Below, one piece after another: positions 20,213 through 28,770 of a stretch of 37,940 nt of DNA (positions are counted from its first letter, which is position 1; every line of letters starts with the position of its first letter). The stretch is from the NCBI GenBank assembly GCA_028725265.1, contig JAQYSN010000110.1:1-37940 (forward strand), written 5' to 3'. The translations under genes and the position numbers were made by a program. The DNA is from Spirochaetales bacterium. GTDB taxonomy: Bacteria; Spirochaetota; Spirochaetia; Treponematales; Treponemataceae. The notes beneath the pieces are model-generated. The model was not told where the DNA came from, ran no database searches, and saw only the letters and a program-made list of their open reading frames with translations.

Positions 20213-21253
20213 ATGAAAATGACCTTTCGCTGGTACGGCGAAGATGACAAAATTACACTAGAAAAAATCAGGCAGATTCCGAACATGTACAGTGTCGTAA
20301 CGGCCGTTTACGATGTTCCTGTCGGAGAAGTTTGGAGCGAAGAAAGTATCCGGCGCCTTAAGACTGTAACCGAAAAGTCAGGCTTGAAAATGGAAGTAAT
20401 AGAAAGCGTTCCTGTTCATGAAGACATCAAACTCGGACTTCCAACACGTGATAAATATATCGAAGCCTATAAAGAAAACATTCGAAGGCTTGGAAAAGCA
20501 GGCGTAAAATGCATCTGCTATAACTTCATGCCTGTTTTCGACTGGACAAGAACCCAACTTGATAAGGTTTCTTTCGATGGTTCCACTTCACTTGTTTATT
20601 ATGCAGATCAACTTGAAAAGATGGACCCTCTGAACGGAGAACTTAGTCTTCCAGGTTGGGATTCAAGCTACAAAAAAGAAGATTTGAGAAAACTTTTTGA
20701 CCAGTATAAATCTGTTGATGAAGAAAAGCTTTTTGAAAACCTCAAATATTTTCTAGAGCAAATTATACCTGTTGCACAGCAGTGTGACGTGAAAATGGCA
20801 ATCCATCCGGATGATCCACCGTGGTCTATCTTTGGACTTCCAAGAATTATCACGAACGAAAAAAATATCGACCGATTTTTAAAACTCGTGGACAATCCAT
20901 ACAATGGTCTGACTTTCTGTGTAGGAAGTCTTGGTGCAGATCCTAAAAATGATATCGTAAGCATGGTAGACAAATACTCAAAAATGGGCAGAATCCACTT
21001 CATGCACATCAGAAACGTAAAACACGTAGAAAATGGTTTTGAAGAAACTGCCCACGACCAAAAATATGGTTCGATGGATATAGTCGGCATCGTCAGAGCT
21101 TTGGTCAAAAACGGATGGGACGGTTACGTCAGACCAGATCATGGCCGAATGATTTGGGGCGAAACTGGAAAACCAGGTTACGGCCTTTACGACCGCGCCC
21201 TTGGTGCAAGTTACATCAACGGTGTTTGGGAAGCTGTTGAGTTGCTATCTTAA
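20213..21253 (+). CDS. uxuA: Mannonate dehydratase
   Basis: [60 protein letters not shown]. Confidence 0.95.
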   Translation: MKMTFRWYGEDDKITLEKIRQIPNMYSVVTAVYDVPVGEVWSEESIRRLKTVTEKSGLKMEVIESVPVHEDIKLGLPTRDKYIEAYKENIRRLGKAGVKCICYNFMPVFDWTRTQLDKVSFDGSTSLVYYADQLEKMDPLNGELSLPGWDSSYKKEDLRKLFDQYKSVDEEKLFENLKYFLEQIIPVAQQCDVKMAIHPDDPPWSIFGLPRIITNEKNIDRFLKLVDNPYNGLTFCVGSLGADPKNDIVSMVDKYSKMGRIHFMHIRNVKHVENGFEETAHDQKYGSMDIVGIVRALVKNGWDGYVRPDHGRMIWGETGKPGYGLYDRALGASYINGVWEAVELLS

Positions 21254-21287
21254 TTTTACTTAATTCTACTTGTCGAGGAGCATAATT

Positions 21288-22130
21288 TTGAATTTATCAA
21301 ATAAAATAATCGTAATTACCGGAGCCGGTGGAGTCATTTGCAGTGGAATAGCAACAGAACTTGCAAAATGCGGTGCAAAACTTGCTTTGTTAAACCGAAC
21401 GCTCGAAAAAGCACAAGTTGTTGCTGATAAAATCAATTCGGACAGTGAAACTTTGAAAAATGGCGGATGTGCCAAGGCCTATCACGTCAATGTTGTGGAT
21501 AAGGCTTCCATCGAAGAAGCCCACAAACAAGTTCTAAACGACTTTGGCAAATGCGACATTCTGATTAACGGAGCTGGCGGAAATAATCCATCTGCCACAA
21601 CATCGAACGAAACTTACGTTCCGGGCGAGTCTTATGAAAAAGACTTTTTTTCACTTCAGGAAGACGGAGTTCGAAGCGTTTTCGACCTGAACTTCTTGGG
21701 TACATTTCTGCCAACACAAGTTTTCGCTCAAGATATGATTGGTAAAAAAGGCTGTTCTATCCTAAACATTTCTTCAATGAACGCCTTCACACCTCTGACA
21801 AAAATTCCTGCCTACAGTGCCTCTAAATCTGCAGTGAGCAATTTTACGGAATGGCTTGCCGTTCATTTTGCGCCAAGCGGCATCCGTGTAAACGCAATCG
21901 CACCAGGCTTTTTTGTAACTGAGCAAAACAAATCTCTTCTCTTCAATCCAGATGGAACTCCGACGGCAAGAACACAAAAAATTCTTGCTGCAACCCCGAT
22001 GAATCGTTTCGGAAAAATTGAAGAGTTGATAGGTGCAGTAAAACTTCTCATTTCCGAAGAAGATGCAAGTTTCATTACTGGCGTCGTCCTTCCAATTGAT
22101 GGCGGATTTAATTCTTATAGCGGAGTCTAG
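21288..22130 (+). CDS. SDR family oxidoreductase, probable D-mannonate oxidoreductase (fructuronate reductase)
   Basis: Rossmann GAGGVICSGIA, NGAGG, YSASKSA, operon context; TTG start at 21288 preceded by gaggag. Confidence 0.85.
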   Translation: MNLSNKIIVITGAGGVICSGIATELAKCGAKLALLNRTLEKAQVVADKINSDSETLKNGGCAKAYHVNVVDKASIEEAHKQVLNDFGKCDILINGAGGNNPSATTSNETYVPGESYEKDFFSLQEDGVRSVFDLNFLGTFLPTQVFAQDMIGKKGCSILNISSMNAFTPLTKIPAYSASKSAVSNFTEWLAVHFAPSGIRVNAIAPGFFVTEQNKSLLFNPDGTPTARTQKILAATPMNRFGKIEELIGAVKLLISEEDASFITGVVLPIDGGFNSYSGV

Positions 22131-22186
22131 TTTTAAAGCAAAAATTAATCTACATTTAAAATATATACGTTTAAGTGAGGATAAAA

Positions 22187-22810
22187 ATGAATTATGATTT
22201 TTTAGAAAAGCATAAAATTGTTCCTGTAGTTGTTCTGAACAAACTCGAAGATACCATTCCGGCTCTTACAGCAATGAGCCGTGGCGGAATCAAAGTTGCA
22301 GAAATCACTTTCCGAACAGAATGCGCTGCCGATGCTATCAAACTCGCATCAACTTCAAGTGAATGTGCTGATATCCTAATCGGTGCTGGAACCGTAATAA
22401 ATGCAGATCAGTGCGAAAAGGCCATTTCATCGGGTGCGAAATTTATCGTTTCGCCAGGATTTGGACCAGACGTTGCAGAAGTTTGCAAAAAACATGATGT
22501 TCCATATCTTCCTGGAGTCTGCACACCAACTGAAATTATGGCAGCCCTAAAATACAATTTGAAAATCCTTAAATTTTTCCCTGCTGGAGCTTTTGGCGGT
22601 CTTAAAACTCTTAAAGCTTTGAGCGCCGCTTTTCCACAAGTTAAATTTTTGCCAACAGGTGGAGTAGATGCTTCAAATATGGGCGAATTTTTCAGCCAAA
22701 AATTCATCGCCGCAGTCGGTGGAAGCTGGATGGTAAAAGGTGATTTGATTGCTCAAGGAAAATTTGACGAAATCGAACGACTTTCTAGAGAAGCGGTCTC
22801 ATTACTATAG
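22187..22810 (+). CDS. eda: 2-dehydro-3-deoxyphosphogluconate aldolase / KHG aldolase
   Basis: GIKVAEITFRT, IGAGTVINADQ, FIVSPGFGPDV, YLPGVCTPTEI, KFFPAGAFGG, FLPTGGVD. Confidence 0.95.
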   Translation: MNYDFLEKHKIVPVVVLNKLEDTIPALTAMSRGGIKVAEITFRTECAADAIKLASTSSECADILIGAGTVINADQCEKAISSGAKFIVSPGFGPDVAEVCKKHDVPYLPGVCTPTEIMAALKYNLKILKFFPAGAFGGLKTLKALSAAFPQVKFLPTGGVDASNMGEFFSQKFIAAVGGSWMVKGDLIAQGKFDEIERLSREAVSLL

Positions 22811-22839
22811 CATCGTTATAGCATTTTTAGGAGATTTTT

Positions 22840-23868
22840 ATGGGAAAAATAGTTACTTTCGGTGAAATAATGCTTCGCCTGGCTCCTGAAGGATATTTAA
22901 GATTTTTGCAGGAACCTCGATTTGAAGCAACTTTTGGTGGTGGTGAAGCCAACGTCTCCGTTTCACTTGCAAATTACGGTATGGAAACTTCTTTCGTTAC
23001 AAAACTACCCGATAATGACATTGCAAATGCTTGTATTCGTAGCTTGCGAGGTTTCGGAGTTGATACTAAATCCATCGTTCGAGGTGGTCCACGCGTTGGA
23101 ATCTATTATTGTGAAAAAGGCGCATCCCAAAGACCTTCGAAAGTAATTTATGACCGTTCAGGTTCTTCCATAGCTCTTTCAACAAAACAGGATTTTGACT
23201 GGGATAAAATTTTTGAAGGCGCTTCTTGGTTCCATTTTACTGGTATAACTCCTGCATTGGGTGGAGATTTACCAGAAATTTGTCTTGAAGCCTGCAAAAA
23301 AGCTCACGAAAAAGGCATTATTGTAAGCTGCGATTTGAATTATCGAAAAAAACTTTGGTCTCGCGAAAAAGCTGGCCAAGTAATGAGCGAATTATGCAAA
23401 TACGTTGATGTTTGCATTTCTAATGAAGAAGATGCTTCAGATGTCTTCGAAATCAAATCAGAAAGCACTGACGTAACAAGCGGTAAACTCAACAAAGACG
23501 GATACCGAGAAGTCGCTTCAAGGTTGAAGGAAAAATTTGGTTTCAAATACGTTGCCATCACGCTTAGAACATCAATATCTGCAAGCGAAAACAACTGGGC
23601 AGGAATGCTTTATGATGGAAAAACTGACGAATGTCATTTCAGCAAAGAATATAACATGAAAATTGTAGATAGAGTCGGCGGCGGAGACAGTTTTGGAGGC
23701 GGTTTGATTTATGCCTTGAGTAACGATTTTTCTGCCAAAGATGCAATTGAATTTGCTGTTGCTGCAAGTTGCCTCAAGCATAGTATTGAAGGTGACTTTA
23801 ATATGGTCAACGTTTCAGAAGTACAATCACTTGCTGGAGGAAACGCAAGTGGCCGTGTTCAACGATAA
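22840..23868 (+). CDS. kdgK: 2-dehydro-3-deoxygluconokinase (PfkB family)
   Basis: FGGGEANVSVSLANYG, ISNEEDASDVF, RVGGGDSFGGGLIYAL; follows eda. Confidence 0.92.
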   Translation: MGKIVTFGEIMLRLAPEGYLRFLQEPRFEATFGGGEANVSVSLANYGMETSFVTKLPDNDIANACIRSLRGFGVDTKSIVRGGPRVGIYYCEKGASQRPSKVIYDRSGSSIALSTKQDFDWDKIFEGASWFHFTGITPALGGDLPEICLEACKKAHEKGIIVSCDLNYRKKLWSREKAGQVMSELCKYVDVCISNEEDASDVFEIKSESTDVTSGKLNKDGYREVASRLKEKFGFKYVAITLRTSISASENNWAGMLYDGKTDECHFSKEYNMKIVDRVGGGDSFGGGLIYALSNDFSAKDAIEFAVAASCLKHSIEGDFNMVNVSEVQSLAGGNASGRVQR

Positions 23869-23933
23869 AAGTACGACAATGTGTGTCGCATCGCGCGAGG
23901 GATGTTTAGAGGGAGGTTTATATAAAAAAAATT

Positions 23934-23978
23934 TGCGCCGTAGGCGCGATTTAAAAACGCGGAAAGATTTAAAAACGC
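23934..23978. repeat. Small hairpin plus two identical 14-bp direct repeats in the kdgK-transporter intergenic region
   Basis: gcgcc-gta-ggcgc at 23934-23946; gatttaaaaacgcg at 23947-23960 and 23965-23978. Confidence 0.6.
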
Positions 23979-24141
23979 GTAAAATAAAAAAATTGCTGTA
24001 TCTAAAAATTCGTCAAAACCAAAAAGCATGATAAAATATCTAAAATACTGGTTTTTACATACAATTTTATTTGCAAAAATGAGAACTGTATCTTAAAATA
24101 ATTAACGGTTTTAATTAATTAACTAAAAGAGGAGAAATCGC

Positions 24142-25668
24142 ATGTCAGAAAATTCTACACAAGAATCGATGATTTCAAAAGCCAGCGGTCTTAAAGCAAA
24201 AGATTATATTGCTTATGCCCTTGGTGATGTTGGTGGCTGTCTTGTATTCAGCCTCGTAACAACAATTTTACAAGTCTGGTATACCGACGTTTTCAAACTT
24301 AATCCATTTTTCATCATGATTATGTTTGTTATTGCAAGAATCTGGGACGGTATAAATGACCCTATTATGGGACGTATTTGTGATACTGTAAAAGTTAGTC
24401 GCTGGGGACGATATAGACCTTGGTTCTTGTATGGTTGTATTCCACTTGCTCTTTCTGCTGTATTAATGTTTATCAAGTGGCCTGGAATTTCAATTGGTAG
24501 CCGAGGAATGGCTATTTACGCAACTGTAACTTATATCTTTTTTGGTATGTGTTATACAATGATTCAGATTCCTTACGGCTCCCTCGCATCAGTCGTTACG
24601 CTTGACGAAAAAGAACGAAGTAAACTTTCTGTTTTCCGTTCTGTAGGTGCTACTATTGGTAATTTCCCTGTAATGGCAATTTCAGCCATGTACATCAAAT
24701 CTAAATTCATGACTGATGAAACAACGGGTGAATACATCCTTGATGAGGCTGGAAAACGAATCAAAATAGGTCAGTATGTCGATGAAAAAGTTGTCATTGT
24801 AGGATCTATCATTATTGCAGTTGGATGTATCATCATGTTCTTGCTTGCTTTTGCCGGAAATAAAGAGCGAGTTGTATCTCATCCTGTAAAACCACAGAAG
24901 GGTGATACTTGGAAAGCCGTTAAGAGACTTGCAACAAACAAATCAATGCTTTCACTTTCCATAATTTCTATGCTCTTGCTCGCTGGTCAGATGTTTATAC
25001 TGAGCTATTATACATACTTGATTAAGCAGTATTTTAACCGAGGCGGAATTTGGATTATGCTTCCTACCGTTTTAACTTATCTTCCAATGGCAATTTTGAT
25101 GTTCTTTACACCAAAACTTGTTAGAAAATTCGGTAAACAGGAAATTACAGGTTTTGGTATGGCTCTTGCCGCTGTTGCAAACCTTGCAATGTTCTTCCTC
25201 AAATTTATGAATCAAGAAACAGCTATTTATCCTTTCATGGGACTCTGCTTCATCAGTGGTATTGGACTTAACTTCCTCGTTCTTCAGGTTTGGGCTATGG
25301 TTTCAGACTGTATCGATGATATCGAAGTAAAAACCGGAAGTCGCGATAACGGAACAGCATTTTCATTCTTTATGTTCTTCCGAAAACTTGGTCAGGTTAT
25401 TGCAGCTGTAGCTGTTAATAGCTCACTTATAGCAATGGGTTATTTCGAAGGCGTTAAACAGTCATCAGATGTATTTACATTCAGCAACGAACAGTTAAGC
25501 ACAATGTATGCTCTTGCAACGATAATTACTGCTGTAATGTTTGGATTGATGGCTATTTTCCTCTTTGCTTGGTATCCGCTTTCAAAGAAACATGTTGCTG
25601 AACTTCAGGTTTTGAAAGAAGAACAACTTAAAGAAGCTATTGCTAACAACAAAGTTAAATTGAACTAA
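24142..25668 (+). CDS. GPH-family (MFS) sugar:cation symporter, probable hexuronide/hexuronate transporter
   Basis: YALGDVGGCLVFSLVTTILQVWYTDVFKL, RIWDGINDPIMGRICD, multiple TM helices; catabolic cluster context. Confidence 0.9.
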   Translation: MSENSTQESMISKASGLKAKDYIAYALGDVGGCLVFSLVTTILQVWYTDVFKLNPFFIMIMFVIARIWDGINDPIMGRICDTVKVSRWGRYRPWFLYGCIPLALSAVLMFIKWPGISIGSRGMAIYATVTYIFFGMCYTMIQIPYGSLASVVTLDEKERSKLSVFRSVGATIGNFPVMAISAMYIKSKFMTDETTGEYILDEAGKRIKIGQYVDEKVVIVGSIIIAVGCIIMFLLAFAGNKERVVSHPVKPQKGDTWKAVKRLATNKSMLSLSIISMLLLAGQMFILSYYTYLIKQYFNRGGIWIMLPTVLTYLPMAILMFFTPKLVRKFGKQEITGFGMALAAVANLAMFFLKFMNQETAIYPFMGLCFISGIGLNFLVLQVWAMVSDCIDDIEVKTGSRDNGTAFSFFMFFRKLGQVIAAVAVNSSLIAMGYFEGVKQSSDVFTFSNEQLSTMYALATIITAVMFGLMAIFLFAWYPLSKKHVAELQVLKEEQLKEAIANNKVKLN

Positions 25669-25696
25669 TCTTACTCATTAGATTAATTTTATGAGT

Positions 25697-25741
25697 CCGC
25701 CCGGAAAATAATTCATTTTATTTTTCAGGCGGCTTTTTTTT
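25697..25741 (+). terminator. Rho-independent terminator after the transporter gene
   Basis: Imperfect stem ccgcc...ggcgg followed by cttttttttt. Confidence 0.65.
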
Positions 25742-25774
25742 GCGGATTTTAATTTTTAGATTTATAATTTTTTT

Positions 25775-27040
25775 ATGGAACAAATCACTTTAAAAACAAA
25801 AATTGGTTCATTCAAAGGACTTTCAAACGAAAAATCATATTCATTTTTGGGAATTAAGTATGCAGATTCAAAACGTTTTGAGCGTGCTACATTAAAAACT
25901 GATTACAGCGAAAACGAAATTTATGATGCAACAAAATATGGACCTTGTTGCCCTCAAATGAGAACATATATTCCAGAAGATCCTAATTCCATGTATTACA
26001 GAGAATTCCGTGAAAATCTCGAATTTACATATTCTGAAGATTGTCTTTTCTTAAACATTTTCATGCCCAAAGATAAAAAAGATGAAATCGAAATCAATTG
26101 TTCATCAAAAAAATATCCAGTTTTGATATATATCCACGGCGGAAGCTTTACAAGAGGCTCTTCTGCAGAACGTCCTTTCGATGGTTCAAATCTTTCAAGC
26201 CGCGGGATAATCGTAGTTACAATAAATTATCGTTTAAATATTTTTGGAACTTATATGGGTAAAAATCTAATGCTGTATGATATGAAAACAGCAATCGAAT
26301 GGGTTTATAAAAATATCAGTGAGTTTGGTGGAGACAGCCAAAACATAACACTTTCAGCTCAAAGTGCTGGAGCGATGTCATGTCAGCAATTAATTTTTGA
26401 CGCCGATGTAAAAAAATACGTGCGACGAGCCATCATGCTTTCAGGCGGAGCAATGCTTAAAGGAATTTTCGCACCAAAATCCAAGTTTTGGGCAAAATCT
26501 TTTTATAAATCAGTTGAAAAAGACCTTCGGAAAAGGGGTCTAGACGCTCTACAATCTACTTCTCAACAGTTGTTCGAGTCATTTCATCAAGTATGCAAAA
26601 AAAGGCCGATAAATGCCGCTATTTTAAGTGTTTTTCCTACTTTCGATGGAGAAATAGTTAAGAAATCAAATATAAAAAATGCATTTAAAAATGCACAGAT
26701 GGATTGTTTTTTTTCTGTTACAAAAGATGATCTTCAACCGAGATTTTACCTTGAAAAGAGTGCTAAAAAATACAGCAAAAAATCAAAAAAAATTGGAAAT
26801 AAAGTTTATCTAAATTATTTTAACCGTGGTTTGCCACCAGAAGGAAAAGCTTTTCATAGTAGTGATCTTTGGTATTTTTTTGGAAATCTTATGATGCATA
26901 CTTGGCGAAAATTTGAAGAACGCGACTATGAAATTTCAAATGAAATAATGACTAGAGTTGTTTTATTTTGTAATGATGGAAATATTAATCCTGAAGGATT
27001 TTTTGAAATGAAACCTTATGAATTTTATGAATTGAAATAA
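25775..27040 (+). CDS. Type-B carboxylesterase family protein
   Basis: YIHGGSFTRGSS, VTINYRLNIFG, FGGDSQNITLSAQSAGAMS, FHSSDLWYFFGN. Confidence 0.85.
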   Translation: MEQITLKTKIGSFKGLSNEKSYSFLGIKYADSKRFERATLKTDYSENEIYDATKYGPCCPQMRTYIPEDPNSMYYREFRENLEFTYSEDCLFLNIFMPKDKKDEIEINCSSKKYPVLIYIHGGSFTRGSSAERPFDGSNLSSRGIIVVTINYRLNIFGTYMGKNLMLYDMKTAIEWVYKNISEFGGDSQNITLSAQSAGAMSCQQLIFDADVKKYVRRAIMLSGGAMLKGIFAPKSKFWAKSFYKSVEKDLRKRGLDALQSTSQQLFESFHQVCKKRPINAAILSVFPTFDGEIVKKSNIKNAFKNAQMDCFFSVTKDDLQPRFYLEKSAKKYSKKSKKIGNKVYLNYFNRGLPPEGKAFHSSDLWYFFGNLMMHTWRKFEERDYEISNEIMTRVVLFCNDGNINPEGFFEMKPYEFYELK

Positions 27041-27263
27041 TATGACTCTATTATTATTTATTTAAAAAATAGTAGTAGAAGTAGTAGTAGTTGTGGATAA
27101 CTGTAAAATCATTTTATTTCGTTATTTTATAATGATTTACAGTTGTGTAAAACTTTAGACTGCTAATTTTAGTTTTTACACATATCCACAGCCATCTTTT
27201 TTTTTCAACATAAGATTCTGAGTTTTCATCAGTTTATTTACCGGTTTTCCACAGGTTATAAAA
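27041..27263. other. oriC: Chromosomal replication origin (oriC), dnaA 3' side
   Basis: Perfect DnaA box tgtggataa (27092-27100), near boxes atatccaca (27182-27190) and ttttccaca (27245-27253), weaker ttttacaca (27174-27182) and tgtgtaaaa (27144-27152); TAG trinucleotide array and AT-rich stretch; adjacent to dnaA and gyrBA. Confidence 0.88.
27070..27090 (+). repeat. DnaA-trio element: TAG TAG TAG AAG TAG TAG TAG
   Basis: Seven trinucleotides one base before the perfect DnaA box, in the DnaA-trio orientation, with an AT-rich tract (27041-27069) on the distal side. Confidence 0.85.
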
Positions 27264-28661
27264 TCATTTGTTTTTAAATTCTTTTATTTTCTGTGTGAGC
27301 AAAGATAAAATTTGTTCTGTGGAAGGATCTGTAATTTTCATCTCTTCAACTTTTTTCAGAGAATTTAATGCGGTCGTATGATCTCGTCCTCCGAATTCGC
27401 TTCCGATTTCAGTTGTTGAATATTCTGTAAGTTCTTTTGAAAGATATATTGCATAGTGTCTAGGAATAATTACAGATTTTTTTCTGCTTTTTCCCTTTAA
27501 TTCTGATACAGAAAGTCCGTATTGGTTAGCAATTACTTTTTGTATAGTTTCAATTGTTATGCTTGTATCTTTAGAGTCAGATATCATGTTTTTAAGTTGT
27601 TTTTGTGCAATTTCAATAGTAACATGTTGACCCATCAATTCTTCATAAGCTTTAATTGTCGTTAAAGCACTTTCAAGATCACGGACATTAGTCGATATAT
27701 TTTTTGCTATTAAATCAAGAACATCACTATCAATGTTTAAATGTTCCAAATTAACTTTTTTTTCAAGAATTGCTCGTCTTGTTTCGTATTGAGGAACTTG
27801 AAGATCAACATTCAAACCTCGTTCAAATCGATTTCTAAGGCGATCAGTTATTCCTTTGAGCTCTTTTGCTGGTCTATCGCATGTAAAAACCATCTGTTTG
27901 TTATTGTTATACAAAGCTTCAAAAGTGTAAAAAAGTTCTTGTTGTGTTTCTTCTTTTCCAATCAAGAAGTGAATATCATCGATGAGCAAAACATCTGATT
28001 GTCTATATTTATTCTTAAATTTTTGAGTTGTTCCTGAATTTAAAGCCTGCATGAATTCATTAGTGAAATCTTCGGCCGTGATACAAATAATTTTAGAATC
28101 TGATTTTTTATATATTTCATTTCCGATTGACTGCATGAGGTGAGTTTTTCCGAGTCCTACACCACCATAAATTAAAACTGGGTTATATACTTTACCAGGA
28201 TTTCTTGAAACAGCAATTGATCCATTCAGGGCAAATTCATTGTTTGCACCTTTTACGAAATTTTCAAAAGTATATCTAGGATTAAGTTGCGGATGACGTG
28301 GTTTTTCTTCGGTTTCTTTGACAGTTTCATTTTTTGATGATGAAAATGAATTTTCTACAAGAGAATTTGATGTCTTGTTTTCAGGGGATTTTTTATGACT
28401 TATTTTTAATTCAAGTTTTATATTTTGTCCGCTGAGTTCATATAATTTTTTTTCAAGCTCTATGATGTGCTTACCATTGATTAATCTTTCATAAATGAAT
28501 TTAGAAGGTACAGAAGCAATAATTTTGAGTTCATCTGATTCAATATATTCTAGATTACTGAAAAGCATAAAAAATTCAGCTTCATGTTCTTTTTGATTAA
28601 ATTCTTCTTTTGTCTGAATAAGTGCTTCTGTCAAAAAGGCATTATAATTATACAAGTTCAT
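27264..28661 (-). CDS. dnaA: Chromosomal replication initiator protein DnaA
   Basis: NPRYTFENFVKGANNEFA, GGVGLGKTHLMQSIGNEI, LLIDDIHFLIGKEETQQELFYTFEAL, domain IV GGRDHTTALNSLKKVE. Confidence 0.97.
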   Translation of the reverse strand: MNLYNYNAFLTEALIQTKEEFNQKEHEAEFFMLFSNLEYIESDELKIIASVPSKFIYERLINGKHIIELEKKLYELSGQNIKLELKISHKKSPENKTSNSLVENSFSSSKNETVKETEEKPRHPQLNPRYTFENFVKGANNEFALNGSIAVSRNPGKVYNPVLIYGGVGLGKTHLMQSIGNEIYKKSDSKIICITAEDFTNEFMQALNSGTTQKFKNKYRQSDVLLIDDIHFLIGKEETQQELFYTFEALYNNNKQMVFTCDRPAKELKGITDRLRNRFERGLNVDLQVPQYETRRAILEKKVNLEHLNIDSDVLDLIAKNISTNVRDLESALTTIKAYEELMGQHVTIEIAQKQLKNMISDSKDTSITIETIQKVIANQYGLSVSELKGKSRKKSVIIPRHYAIYLSKELTEYSTTEIGSEFGGRDHTTALNSLKKVEEMKITDPSTEQILSLLTQKIKEFKNK

Positions 28662-28770
28662 AATTGGTCAATTATAACTTACCTTTACTTTTTTGTAAAA
28701 TAAGACTATAATAATTCTTACATATATTAACGTTCTTTATTTCCACTAAAAAAATCAAAAAGGAAAAAAA

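Noticed and set aside
23741-24031. ORF of 96 aa over the kdgK end and intergenic repeats
   Set aside because: Overlaps kdgK out of frame and then translates the low-complexity repeat region.
27068-27091. TAG tract as a simple microsatellite
   Set aside because: Position, orientation and adjacency to a perfect DnaA box fit a DnaA-trio better.
28662-28770. dnaA-gyrB intergenic region as oriC
   Set aside because: No DnaA boxes or trio-like repeats seen; it is short and best explained as divergent promoters.
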